This document shows, piece after piece, positions 8,005 through 17,233 of a DNA stretch of 39,611 nucleotides. Position 1 is the first letter of the stretch. Every line of letters begins with the position of its first letter. Below the pieces are notes generated by a model. It made no database searches, was not told where the DNA came from, and saw nothing but the letters and a program-made list of their open reading frames with translations. Position numbers and translations under genes: made by a program. Source of the DNA: an uncultured Lachnospiraceae bacterium (GTDB taxonomy: Bacteria; Bacillota; Clostridia; Lachnospirales; Lachnospiraceae); assembly GCA_947589095.1 (NCBI GenBank), contig CANQBX010000034.1:1-39611 (forward strand), given 5' to 3'.

Positions 8005-8043
8005 AGAGCCGTTGGATCACTGTCCGCTGGCTCTCGTTTTGTT
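8005..8043. terminator. Convergent terminator between RHH gene and integrase
   Basis: AGAGCC (8005-8010) pairs with GGCTCT (8029-8034), followed by CGTTTTGTTT on the plus strand and TTGTTTATT on the minus strand. It lies between two convergent genes and can serve both. Confidence 0.7.
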
Positions 8044-9356
8044 TATGCCCTCTGTCTCATGTTTTCTCGAATAAAATCATTTAACTTGTTTGCCGCCTCT
8101 GTATTCTGTTCTTCAAAGGAATGAGCGTATATATCCATTGTCGTTGAACTCTTTGCATGACCCAACACTTTGCTAATATCAATAATGTTTACGTCCAGAT
8201 AATTCAGCAGAGTAGCACAGGAATGTCTTAACCCATGCAAAGGGATAACTGGAAGTGGCTCATAGCCTTGTTTCGCCGCTTCTTCTGGATTTTCCCTTAC
8301 CCAATCGTTATACCGCTTCAAATGCCTTTTGAAACTCTGATACGGGGTAGAACGCCCCATCAGCTTACCATCGTCCTGAATAAACAGGTTCCCGTCTCCT
8401 TTCCATGCAGTACCGACGCTAAATCGATATACACTATATTCTCTCTTGTACTGCTTCAGTAACGGTATTATTTCATCTGGAAAACCTACCGTCCGTATGG
8501 AAGTAGCTGTTTTCGGCTTCTTGATTGCAACTCCGTCTTCAGCCTTGCCTACCGACTTTGAAATCTTGATTTTCCTGTTTTCAAAATCAATATCGCTCCA
8601 ATGTAGCGCCAATGTCTCCCCTTTGCGAAAACCGCAATATAATGACAATGTATAGAATACCTTTAACTGCAACGGTAATGTATGCGGCTCTGTATAGTCT
8701 GCCACAAAATACGGTCTGCCCGTATCATCTACCCTCTGATGTCCTCTTACAATCGTCTCAAACGTCATATCCAATGACCGCAGAAACATTAAAGATTGTT
8801 GAGGAGTATAGTATTTCAGAGTGCTTTCCTCGTCATTATGCTTTGGCACTTTGGCATCTCGGCAAGGGTTGACTTGTATCATCTGCCACCTAACCGCAGT
8901 ACGGAACATTCCGCTTAAAACATTTGCCACCTTGCGGATGGAACCATTTGCGTAATCATCAACCAGAGTTTTATAAAATGCTTCAATGATAGGCGGCTTT
9001 ATTCTGGCAACCTTATATCTCCCCAAATACGGAACGATTTTCAGATTAACAATTCGCACATACGATTCATACGTTGAATATGCAAGTTCCTCTTTTCTTG
9101 ACTCCAACCATTTTTCCGCATAGTCCTCGAATGACATTTCTTCGCCCTCGAAACTCTCGCCATGCTTTAACTTATCCTCATAATCTAGGGCATACTTCTG
9201 GACTTCCTTTTCCTGCTGTTTTGGGGTAGCACTCTGGTTTGGTCTGTATGTAATAACCTTGACTTTTTTCTTGCCGGTGTTGTCATACCCCAGAGCAATA
9301 TCTATCCGATAGACGACCTCGCCATTCTTTTTCTCTTTTCTTTTAATGGAAGCCAT
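8043..9356 (-). CDS. int: Tyrosine recombinase / site-specific integrase
   Basis: 437 residues. An N-terminal arm-binding segment (about 1-50, MASIKRKEKKNGEVVYRIDIALGYD) precedes a SAM-like core-binding domain (about 70-165) and the catalytic domain. Catalytic residues are R244 (CGFRKGE), a Lys near 280 (KKPKTATSIRTV), H374 and R377 (HGLRHS), H400 (LGHAKSS) and nucleophile Y410 (MDIYAHS). This is the Tn916/phage-type integrase that should recombine the CTACCAA cores. Its ATG overlaps the stop of the serine recombinase gene (TAATG), so the two recombinases are made together. Integrase families of this kind often target tRNA genes. Confidence 0.95.
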   Translation of the reverse strand: MASIKRKEKKNGEVVYRIDIALGYDNTGKKKVKVITYRPNQSATPKQQEKEVQKYALDYEDKLKHGESFEGEEMSFEDYAEKWLESRKEELAYSTYESYVRIVNLKIVPYLGRYKVARIKPPIIEAFYKTLVDDYANGSIRKVANVLSGMFRTAVRWQMIQVNPCRDAKVPKHNDEESTLKYYTPQQSLMFLRSLDMTFETIVRGHQRVDDTGRPYFVADYTEPHTLPLQLKVFYTLSLYCGFRKGETLALHWSDIDFENRKIKISKSVGKAEDGVAIKKPKTATSIRTVGFPDEIIPLLKQYKREYSVYRFSVGTAWKGDGNLFIQDDGKLMGRSTPYQSFKRHLKRYNDWVRENPEEAAKQGYEPLPVIPLHGLRHSCATLLNYLDVNIIDISKVLGHAKSSTTMDIYAHSFEEQNTEAANKLNDFIRENMRQRA

Positions 9357-10000
9357 TATTCCACCTCTTTCTTTAACATGCCCTTGTACCGATAGAAAGT
9401 GGCTTTCGTCATTCCCAACTCTCGCAACAGTTCGAAGGGCTTTTTCTCTCCACGCTCCACCGCTTGGTACTGTTTGGCAAAATCATTTATATCCATTACC
9501 CGGGGGCGTCCGTAATCGCTCCATTCCCCTCTGGCTTTCTTCGCCTCAATACCTTCACGCTGACGCTTTTCTTTTTTCTCCATTTCAGCCTGAGCCATAC
9601 TCGCATACAACTCAATCATCATATTATTGATTGTCTCTAACATCATCTTAGCCATAGAGTTTTCCATGTCCTCGATTGGAAGTAGAGTAGTAGGAAGTTC
9701 CAACACCATGACACGAATACCATTATCCGTAAAGAACCGTAATTCCTCTAGGGTAGCTTTCTTGTTTCTGCCAAGCCTGTCAAGTTCCGTTACAATCAAT
9801 GTATCGCCGCTTTCGAGGATTTCTTCTTTTAACATCTGGTAACGTGGACGATTGAAATTCTTCCCTGTCTGCTGGTCTGTATAAACCTTGTCCTTATACA
9901 GATTCATGCCATGCTCTGCACAGTATTTTTTGATTTCAGCTATCCCTCTGTCAAGGTGCTGATCCGTTGTACTTGTCCTATGGTATGCAACCACTTTCAT
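9356..10000 (-). CDS. Serine recombinase, resolvase/invertase type
   Basis: 214 residues from the ATG at 10000, preferred to a GTG at 10018 because AAGGAG is seven bases upstream. The catalytic Ser is S10 in AYHRTSTTDQ, and the family's E-L-D-R-L-G-R motif follows near residue 72. The C-terminal end (FELLRELGMTKATFYRYKGML) is a Hin-type helix-turn-helix. Its size fits small resolvases and invertases, not large serine integrases. It may resolve replicated or dimeric element circles or invert DNA; no inverted site pair was found. It ends on the start codon of the tyrosine integrase. Confidence 0.9.
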   Translation of the reverse strand: MKVVAYHRTSTTDQHLDRGIAEIKKYCAEHGMNLYKDKVYTDQQTGKNFNRPRYQMLKEEILESGDTLIVTELDRLGRNKKATLEELRFFTDNGIRVMVLELPTTLLPIEDMENSMAKMMLETINNMMIELYASMAQAEMEKKEKRQREGIEAKKARGEWSDYGRPRVMDINDFAKQYQAVERGEKKPFELLRELGMTKATFYRYKGMLKKEVE

Positions 10001-10014
10001 CTTGATACTCCTTA

Positions 10015-10236
10015 TCACTCTTTAACATAGCCTTTACACTTTTTGCCACCTAGCAAAATCTCATTCGGTTTTCCGCCCTGTTCCCAAGGATAGTATTCAC
10101 ACTTCCCCACATTACCGGGAAAACCGCATGTGTCGTCAAACCTTAACAAACAATCCTTGCAAATCAAATCTGCATTAGTTGTTGGTATGATTGCTTTCGC
10201 TTCACTTTCAATCCGTTTCTTAAAATCACTGTTCAT
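10015..10236 (-). CDS. Small Cys-rich hypothetical protein
   Basis: 73 residues from the ATG at 10236. A GTG at 10263 would overlap the upstream gene's stop and is an alternative. Four cysteines plus one more are arranged CKDC-x7-C-x7-C-x15-C, which could bind a metal or cluster. No signal peptide is seen. It lies in the minus-strand operon between the 75-residue protein and the serine recombinase, whose ribosome site overlaps its stop. The family is not recognised. Confidence 0.6.
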   Translation of the reverse strand: MNSDFKKRIESEAKAIIPTTNADLICKDCLLRFDDTCGFPGNVGKCEYYPWEQGGKPNEILLGGKKCKGYVKE

Positions 10237-10256
10237 CAGAACACTCTCAACCTTTC

Positions 10257-10484
10257 TTAGCACTTAATCTTAATATAGTTTACTCCGTCCAGACTGTCTA
10301 ATCCGTTTTCGAAAATACTGTCTGTCATCTGGACGAAGTATAGGGCAGTAGCATTTTCCAACATTTCATCTGTAAACATCTCATAGGGAACCAGCTTCTC
10401 TGAACAAAGGTCTACAAACATACATCCGTATCCTTTATTCTCCATGTCCTCAATTTTGCTTTCTAGCAACTCACATCTTGTCAT
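10257..10484 (-). CDS. Small acidic hypothetical protein
   Basis: 75 residues, starting MTRCELLESKIEDMENKGYG, with AAAGGAG nine bases before the ATG. It is acidic and mixed alpha/beta in look, with no membrane segment or recognised motif. It appears to be the first gene of the operon that continues through the Cys-rich protein, the serine recombinase and the integrase, so a role in controlling or assisting recombination is possible but unproven. Confidence 0.6.
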   Translation of the reverse strand: MTRCELLESKIEDMENKGYGCMFVDLCSEKLVPYEMFTDEMLENATALYFVQMTDSIFENGLDSLDGVNYIKIKC

Positions 10485-10657
10485 GGCTCATTTCTCCTTT
10501 CTCTAAAGACTGTCGAACACTTGTTCTGTTCTGACTATATCGTCACCAATAAGTCTTAAAAAGTCAACAGCCAGTTTCAAGAATTATCAAAAATTGTTCT
10601 GCATAGATTTTAAGCACTTTTCCACTTCGTTTTGGGAAGTATTAAAAAGCATACTTT

Positions 10658-10903
10658 TTAAGCACGCCCTTCGCCATTCAGATAATCAACAAACTTGTCA
10701 TAGTTGATTAAATACTTCTTTCCAGTACGGATATGTACGATTTCATTCTGCATACACAGTTTCCGAAGGAACGTATAAGACAGCCCTGTCAGTTCCATCA
10801 TTTCTTTAATCGTCTTCATTCTTGGTAATGCCCTCGGCTCTGTATCGTCTGGTATTCCATCATTTTTAATTACCGCAAAATTCGGTCTGCATACTTTCTC
10901 CAT
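10658..10903 (-). CDS. Excisionase-like helix-turn-helix protein
   Basis: 81 residues from the ATG at 10903, which has AAAGGGAG eight bases before it; the open frame continues to 11017 but without a matching ribosome site. The segment MKTIKEMMELTGLSYTFLRKLCMQNEIVHIRTGKKYLINYDKFVDYLNGE is typical of the HTH_17/excisionase family, a winged helix whose C-terminal part reads like an 'I..G.KYLI....F..YL' wing. Such proteins bend att DNA and direct excision, or repress element genes. The 173 bases between it and 10485 hold no gene. Confidence 0.75.
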   Translation of the reverse strand: MEKVCRPNFAVIKNDGIPDDTEPRALPRMKTIKEMMELTGLSYTFLRKLCMQNEIVHIRTGKKYLINYDKFVDYLNGEGRA

Positions 10904-11062
10904 TTTGATTGCTCCCTTTCTCGTAGGGACACAATACAAATTCTTCTGAATAACTGTACCGTTGTCCATTATTATTTTAATTTCCTTCTTGGACAACTTC
11001 GGGTTAATCTCTAGCAACCGATTTTATTATTTTCTCAATTTGATATATCTATTGGGGATTGA

Positions 11063-11701
11063 TTATCCCCACATAGAAGTCTTTTTAATATCATTAAGCT
11101 GTTTCTGCAATATACGAAGATGAAACCCTTGTAAATATACATCGGCGCGAGCCTTTTCCGCAATAGAACGCTCTTGTTCCATTATCCGTTCAAATGCTTT
11201 CTGGCTTTCGGACTTAGAACCCTCAAAGGCACGCTGTTTCTGACTCTCACTCACCATATCGGCATAAGCCGGAATTTTCATCAATTCCAAGACTGCCTTG
11301 CTGCCAATTACGGAATTGGTAGACTGTCCGATAATATCTGCAATCTTCCCGGCATTGGCTGCATTTTGTTCTTTCGGCAAACGGGAGATTAGTTGCAGTA
11401 CCATATTATTTACTGCTTGCCGATCGTCCTTTTCTCCCTCAAAATCATAAACGGAATTGTTGATTCTTTCGAGCCGCTCCGTAATGCGTGAAAATGTAAC
11501 TCCATTGTCATCAATCATATTTTGAATTTTGTTCACGCATTTTTCATACAGACGTTCGGTGGAATACTTGTCTACATTATGATATGTCGTATAAAACTCT
11601 TTTACCAACGGAACAATCGGCCGCATATCCTCAACTGCAACCGCCTTGTTAATCTGCATAACCAAATCGTTATGCTGTTCAACGAATCCTATATCAGCCA
11701 T
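11063..11701 (-). CDS. Hypothetical helical protein of the element
   Basis: 212 residues with a strong GGAGG site (AAAAAGGAGGATATAAAA before ATG). It is predicted largely helical and charged, with a long C-terminal helix (SESQKAFERIMEQERSIAEKARADVY) suitable for a coiled coil. No enzymatic motif, signal peptide or membrane span is visible. Its neighbours are the DUF5681-like protein upstream and the Xis-like protein downstream. A DNA-packaging or partition role has been considered, but nothing in the sequence decides it. Confidence 0.6.
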   Translation of the reverse strand: MADIGFVEQHNDLVMQINKAVAVEDMRPIVPLVKEFYTTYHNVDKYSTERLYEKCVNKIQNMIDDNGVTFSRITERLERINNSVYDFEGEKDDRQAVNNMVLQLISRLPKEQNAANAGKIADIIGQSTNSVIGSKAVLELMKIPAYADMVSESQKQRAFEGSKSESQKAFERIMEQERSIAEKARADVYLQGFHLRILQKQLNDIKKTSMWG

Positions 11702-11728
11702 TTTTATATCCTCCTTTTTCTGGGAATT

Positions 11729-12034
11729 TTATTCCCAATCCTCGTCTTCATTATCTTGCCTATAAGGTACTACGTTAATTACAACCGATTCAAACTGGTC
11801 TGTACCGTCAAGCAGAAACACTGCATTTGAACCATACGCCTTATCAATCAGATACTTACACGCATTGAAGCGGTCTTTATGGCATTTACTATTGGCAATC
11901 TCGATTATGCTCTGCAAGGCGGTGACAGTAGAAGATTTAAGCAAACTCTTGAATAGATCCTTTTCGGCTTTTTCTTCTTCCGTCTGTTTCGGTCTGCCTT
12001 TCGGATTTCCAGATTGCCCTTTTGCAAATCCCAT
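11729..12034 (-). CDS. DUF5681-like protein
   Basis: 101 residues from the ATG at 12034 (MGFAKGQSGNPKGRPKQ). A GTG at 12043 sits too close to the GGGAG site. The N-terminal G-x-S-G-N-P-K-G-R-P motif is the hallmark of the DUF5681 domain, found mainly in prophages and other mobile elements, often near terminase or DNA-processing genes. The rest (LLKSSTVTALQSIIEIANSK) is helical. The protein is small and probably binds DNA through its basic N-terminus; this is inference. Confidence 0.7.
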   Translation of the reverse strand: MGFAKGQSGNPKGRPKQTEEEKAEKDLFKSLLKSSTVTALQSIIEIANSKCHKDRFNACKYLIDKAYGSNAVFLLDGTDQFESVVINVVPYRQDNEDEDWE

Positions 12035-12048
12035 ATCAATCACGCTCC

Positions 12049-12264
12049 CTATTTCTCATACATTGTTATTGCTACATTACGCTTGCTCGGTGTCCATTGC
12101 CTAATGATTTCACGCTTTACAGCGGGTATGCTTAACTCTTTCAAGATTTCCTGCCGTTCCGATATTTCAGACTGCAACTGTTCAATCACAGTCCTATATG
12201 CTTCTTTACCGTTAGCAGGAGTACCGTTTATTTTAGCGTCATAGCTTAATACCCCAACATTCAC
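12049..12264 (-). CDS. Small hypothetical protein
   Basis: 71 residues, starting MNVGVLSYDAKINGTPANGK, with a helical middle (YRTVIEQLQSEISERQEILKEL) and a basic end. The frame is open and lies 14 bases before the DUF5681-like gene in the same direction. I do not recognise it, and its ribosome site (AAAGGGGTG) is moderate. Confidence 0.5.
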   Translation of the reverse strand: MNVGVLSYDAKINGTPANGKEAYRTVIEQLQSEISERQEILKELSIPAVKREIIRQWTPSKRNVAITMYEK

Positions 12265-12320
12265 ACCGACACCCCTTTCAATCCTACATTGTTATTTCGT
12301 TGTTACAATTTCTCTGTTTT

Positions 12321-12425
12321 GGTCCAATATCTTATAGGACCGATACCGTTTTTGCAAAAACGCTATTACCATACCGCAAACCATTGCTTACACCACAGGA
12401 AAACCTATAAAAGCACATTGCTTTT
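12321..12425. other. Cluster of inverted repeats downstream of the replication-type gene; possible origin
   Basis: Three dyads lie in a 208-base gap (12265-12472) without genes. GGTCCAATA/TATAGGACC spans 12321-12341 with one mismatch; a perfect 14-base palindrome GTTTTTGCAAAAAC is at 12348-12361; AAAAGCA/TGCTTTT spans 12409-12425 around a three-base loop. They lie just past the 3' end of the probable Rep gene. Such clusters can be replication origins or transcription stops; the sequence alone does not decide. Confidence 0.4.
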
Positions 12426-12472
12426 CTGCTTTGGGCTCATTCCTAAAAACAGCGGATAGGTCAATTTTTCGT

Positions 12473-13483
12473 TTATCCTGCTGATGTGTGAAATGTCTTT
12501 ATCGTCTTTAATACTCCTACCGGCAACCCCAAACCTTTCTTACGATATTGGTAAATCACCTGCTTTGAAATATCATTCGCATTCCGAATTTTATACCAGT
12601 CCTTCAAGGCTTTCCGCAAAATATCATCATCTACAATCAATTCTCGGTGCCGCATTACTGTATCACTTATTTCGTGTCCGGAATCACTTGTGGTCAGGCT
12701 TTCAACTAATTTCTTTTTGCAATCTGTCAAATATGGCCTGACGTATGTACCAATAATATCTTGTATCAACGCCCGTTTGTACTCTTTGCAGAGAGTTTCT
12801 ATTGCCTGTGTAGACAAAATATCTCTCAATGTCCTTTTTTCTCCATACATACGTTTCAATGATCTGTCAATAAACACACATTCAATGCGGAGCAGATTAC
12901 TTTCTACTGCAAGATTTCCTTTTTCCCTCTGTTCGTCCGTTTTATCATAAATCTTCAAACGATATTCTTTCGGTTTCGTAAATTGGACGCCAGTATTAAC
13001 TTTTTCGCATTTAGAACACCTTTTCCGCTTCCTAAACATAACTGTCCTATCCAGACACATATCTAACAGATGGATAACGTCCGAGGGAGTAGCACCACCA
13101 ACACAGGGTAAGGTTATATTGCACTCTAGCGCAGTAACTTTCATATTGTTTATAAATTCGTCTGAATACTTATCCTGCAAATGCTCTTGCAAATAGGAGT
13201 GTATAAACTCTGTAACCTTGTTTCGGACTAATTCCAGTTTGATAGTATCTGCAATACCAAACGGTTTAATATTGTTCAGCCTGATAGAATGAACAGCATT
13301 TACATAAGCCCTTATTTTCCCTCCAACAACGTCAATCTTGACAATCGTGTTGTTCGCCTCATTCTTTAATTCTTTTTCGGGTAAATATAGGTTCTCCATA
13401 CCCGCAAGGCCGAGAGTATATTCAAGGTTCATTCCGTCCATGCCTTGACAGGCTTTCTTTTTGCTCAGTGTTACACCGCACAC
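12473..13483 (-). CDS. Probable replication initiator (phage/plasmid gene II/X-like)
   Basis: 336 residues starting at a GTG (13483) with GGAGG seven bases before it; the nearby ATG at 13485 runs into a stop at once. The middle holds KEYRLKIYDKTDEQ and, after a gap, LLRIECVFIDRSLKRMYG. This Y-D-K ... R-I-E pattern resembles the CRI/X domains of gene II-type replication proteins of filamentous phages and small plasmids. A CSKCEK pair near 158-161 may bind metal. No clear HUH relaxase motif is visible, so a relaxase is less likely. It is the first protein gene at the right end of the element and sits beside a cluster of inverted repeats, which fits a replication role. Confidence 0.5.
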   Translation of the reverse strand: MCGVTLSKKKACQGMDGMNLEYTLGLAGMENLYLPEKELKNEANNTIVKIDVVGGKIRAYVNAVHSIRLNNIKPFGIADTIKLELVRNKVTEFIHSYLQEHLQDKYSDEFINNMKVTALECNITLPCVGGATPSDVIHLLDMCLDRTVMFRKRKRCSKCEKVNTGVQFTKPKEYRLKIYDKTDEQREKGNLAVESNLLRIECVFIDRSLKRMYGEKRTLRDILSTQAIETLCKEYKRALIQDIIGTYVRPYLTDCKKKLVESLTTSDSGHEISDTVMRHRELIVDDDILRKALKDWYKIRNANDISKQVIYQYRKKGLGLPVGVLKTIKTFHTSAG

Positions 13484-13512
13484 ATCTATACCTCCAAATT
13501 ATTTTTGAACGC

Positions 13513-13546
13513 AAAAAAAGAGCCAATGTCTTCTCGACACTCGCTC
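13513..13546 (-). terminator. Terminator or attenuator in the leader of the Rep-like gene
   Basis: On the minus strand GAGCGAGTGTC (13546-13536) pairs with GACATTGGCTC (13530-13520) with one mismatch and one G-T pair, followed by seven Ts. It lies only 30 bases before the GTG start. It can block readthrough from the tRNA promoter into the element, or act as an attenuator for Rep. Confidence 0.7.
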
Positions 13547-13560
13547 TACTAAGCACTTAA

Positions 13561-13975
13561 TATTTTTGACACTTTTTCTGCTTATTCTTTATTATACGAC
13601 CTTTCTTTATTAAAGGCAACAGGTTTTTGAAATATTTTTTATATTTTTTTCTGGCTTTTGCCAGCTTTGTTTTTCTTTCCTAAAATTCAAATACGGTTCT
13701 AAGCCCCTAGAAGCCGCCTAGAATCGATTTTAATATAAATCTGGAAATTTCATGCAGAAAAGGATATAAAAAGAAAATAACCGCCTTTCCGCAGGTAATA
13801 TCCATGAATAGAAAAGGAGCCTTATATTTGGCTGTCAGTCTCCGAATAGCGTTCAAATTTGTCTGGCAACAAAATGGTCACAAATTTGGATTTCCTAAAA
13901 GTAGCAACACAACGCTATACAAAAATCCTCGTCCAAAAAAGAGAATGTTATCCGTTCGTCTTTCTCCCAGAAAGA
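13561..13975. other. Noncoding right end of the element
   Basis: No gene is supported in these 415 bases. They hold a small hairpin CTGGC-TTTT-GCCAG (13651-13664) followed on the plus strand by a T-rich run; three TTCTAGG-like repeats on the minus strand near 13700-13725; the direct repeat TTGGCTGTC (13828-13836) shared with the left end; and GGCAACA/GCAACAC motifs near 13614, 13865 and 13903. The Rep-gene promoter and integrase arm sites probably lie here. Confidence 0.45.
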
Positions 13976-14017
13976 AATAAAGACCTTTCGAGGATAATTC
14001 CTCAAAAAGCCTTTATT
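13976..14017 (-). terminator. Long hairpin ending the element tRNA transcript
   Basis: On the minus strand an 18-base arm (14017-14000) pairs along its whole length with 13993-13976, using three G-U pairs, around the loop AATTAT. A T/C-rich stretch follows. It begins 15 bases past the 3' end of the tRNA at 14033-14105. Confidence 0.65.
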
Positions 14018-14032
14018 CTCGCCAGTTTCGAG

Positions 14033-14105
<73 letters not shown>

Positions 14106-14125
14106 TTGGAAACATAAAACTCTGG

Positions 14126-14198
14126 AGCTGCTAGCCAGATTCGAACTGGCGACCTCATCCCTACCAATGAGGTGCGCTACCGCCTGTGCCACGCCAGC
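14126..14198 (-). pseudogene. Chimeric tRNA-Thr(GGT) at attR: host 5' half joined to element 3' half
   Basis: The 5' half (14198-14161) is the host gene; the 3' half (14160-14126) came with the element and encodes a CCA (14125-14123). D and T arms and the GGT anticodon loop are intact. The acceptor GCTGGCG/TAGCAGC has a G-G and a C-A mismatch and a G-T pair, and the anticodon stem CCTCA/GGATG has two mismatches. The element half would pair instead with a tRNA-Thr starting GCTGCTA with a CATCC anticodon arm, presumably from an earlier host. The chimera is therefore probably poor or inactive. Confidence 0.85.
14161..14167. other. attR core (7 bp)
   Basis: CTACCAA, the second copy of the attachment core, at the junction of the host 5' tRNA half and the element-borne 3' half. 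Confidence 0.85.
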
Positions 14199-14228
14199 CT
14201 TTTACGGCTCCTCAACGAGCCGTATGTT

Positions 14229-14257
14229 ATATTAGCACGAGATTTTCTATTTGTCAA
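14229..14257 (-). promoter_or_regulatory. Host tRNA-Thr promoter
   Basis: On the minus strand a perfect TTGACA (14257-14252) is 17 bases from TAATAT (14234-14229). A transcript would begin near 14222 and run through the chimeric tRNA and the element tRNA. A leader hairpin, TACGGCTC/GAGCCGTA, lies between the promoter and the tRNA. Confidence 0.85.
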
Positions 14258-14347
14258 CCGGTGATTCAAAAAATTCTCTGGAGCGGCCGCGTGTGATAAT
14301 TGTACAGTCTTTCCTCCGGCCGCGCCGAAATTTTGTGCCGGATACCT

Positions 14348-14394
14348 CTTTCCAATCATAGCGAAATGTGTTATGATAGCCTATTATTGGAAAG
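14348..14394 (+). promoter_or_regulatory. Probable glnS promoter flanked by a 9-bp inverted repeat
   Basis: TTTCCA (14349-14354), 17 bases, then TATGAT (14372-14377) is a fair sigma-A promoter. CTTTCCAAT (14348-14356) and ATTGGAAAG (14386-14394) are perfect inverted copies enclosing it. They could be an operator or a leader dyad. Confidence 0.5.
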
Positions 14395-14423
14395 AATGTC
14401 ATGACAGATCGCTGGAGGAGATT

Positions 14424-16121
<1,698 letters not shown>

Positions 16122-16150
16122 GCGGAGTATCATTCACGCTGCATGTACGA

Positions 16151-16188
16151 GGGCTGAAACGCGGAGAATTGCGTCTTCAGCCCTTTTT
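16151..16188 (+). terminator. Intrinsic terminator of glnS
   Basis: GGGCTGAA (16151-16158) pairs with TTCAGCCC (16176-16183), with an inner CGC/GCG, followed by TTTTT. Confidence 0.88.
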
Positions 16189-16215
16189 ATGCGGAAGGTT
16201 GAGGGGGGAGATGCA

Positions 16216-17142
16216 TTGAAGTTGCGGTTAAATCGAAAGGCGCTGTTAACAACGCTGACCGGCGCCCTGTGCCTGACGGCGGGGCTGGCGGCGGGAATCG
16301 GGCTGTCCGGGCGGTATCACCATGAACAGATTGCCCGTCAGGAGGCGTATCACAGCCTGCAGGATGATCTGAATGAGAGCGTTCAGGAGTCCAGCGCCCA
16401 TGCGCTGGCGGAGTCGGCGGCGGAATCCGCCGCCGAGGAGGTGCGCAGGGAGATGGAAGAGAGTCTGGCGGCGGAGGCACTTCCGCCGGAGCTGACGCGG
16501 GATCAGAAGGATCTTCTCGACCTTCTGGCTGAATATATAGGCGGGGGCGAGTATGAAAAGGCCGCCCGGCTGATGCTTTCCCAGTCGGAGGCATTGTCGG
16601 AGCTGTATTATGTGACGATGGAGGAGAAACGGTATCTCTACCGGGACGGCGTGCTGACGAAGGAGATCGGGGGAGAGGGTCTGGTTCTGGCGCGTTCTTC
16701 CCTTTTGTTTCTCGGAGAATTCTCCGGGGGCCGTCCCGAAGGAAAATGCGTTGCGTTCCAGGCCGTCGAGATAGACGGCGCCCGTTACGACTATGCTTCC
16801 GGAGAATGGAAGGCCGGACGGATGAACGGAGAAGGGGAGGAGGGCTATTGCCGTTATGAAGGCGCCGGAGAGGAGAATCGCAGCCTGACTCGGAGCGGAA
16901 CCTTCCGGGATGACCGGATGAACGGGCAGATGCTTCTGACTACCGTGAACGCGCAGGGGGAGGAAGCCGGCTGGACTATGCAGGCGGAAAACGGCGTTCT
17001 TGTTATCGACGGCGCGTGGCAGTACGACAGCTCCCAGGACTCTTACCTGCTTCCGTCTGACGGAGACGCGTCCCACGCCTATACGGTTCCGGCAGACAGT
17101 GTTTCGGAGCCTTATTTCCAGAATCTTCTGACGTGGGAATAA
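16216..17142 (+). CDS. Membrane-anchored MORN-repeat-like protein
   Basis: 308 residues if translation starts at the TTG at 16216, which has a GGGGGGAG site five bases upstream. The ATG at 16189 lies next to the glnS terminator and has no site. One N-terminal membrane segment (about residues 8-30, LLTTLTGALCLTAGLAAGIGL) is followed by an acidic helical stretch rich in Ala, Glu and Ser. The C-terminal half holds MORN-like units: GEFSGGRPEGKC, GEWKAGRMNGEGEEGYCRYEG and GTFRDDRMNGQM. The protein is probably exposed outside the membrane. Function is unknown; such repeats often mediate protein or lipid contacts. Confidence 0.65.
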   Translation: MKLRLNRKALLTTLTGALCLTAGLAAGIGLSGRYHHEQIARQEAYHSLQDDLNESVQESSAHALAESAAESAAEEVRREMEESLAAEALPPELTRDQKDLLDLLAEYIGGGEYEKAARLMLSQSEALSELYYVTMEEKRYLYRDGVLTKEIGGEGLVLARSSLLFLGEFSGGRPEGKCVAFQAVEIDGARYDYASGEWKAGRMNGEGEEGYCRYEGAGEENRSLTRSGTFRDDRMNGQMLLTTVNAQGEEAGWTMQAENGVLVIDGAWQYDSSQDSYLLPSDGDASHAYTVPADSVSEPYFQNLLTWE

Positions 17143-17167
17143 GCCGCGGAGCAGTCCTCCGCGGCAT

Positions 17168-17217
17168 GAAAAAGGCACTGCGGAAGCGGCGGTTCAAATC
17201 CGCTTTCGCAGTGCCTT
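17168..17217. terminator. Convergent terminator with 18-bp stem
   Basis: The arm 17172-17189 pairs with 17200-17217 with a single G-T pair. Five Ts follow on the minus strand (17172-17168). It sits between the MORN-like gene and the convergent Ala-rich gene. A second hairpin, GCCGCGGA/TCCGCGGC, lies just left at 17144-17166. Confidence 0.85.
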
Positions 17218-17233
17218 ATCTGTCTGGGATGGC

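Noticed and set aside
12473-13483. Integrated filamentous (inovirus-like) phage
   Set aside because: Although the Rep-like gene fits, there is no Zot/pI-type ATPase and no row of tiny coat-protein genes.
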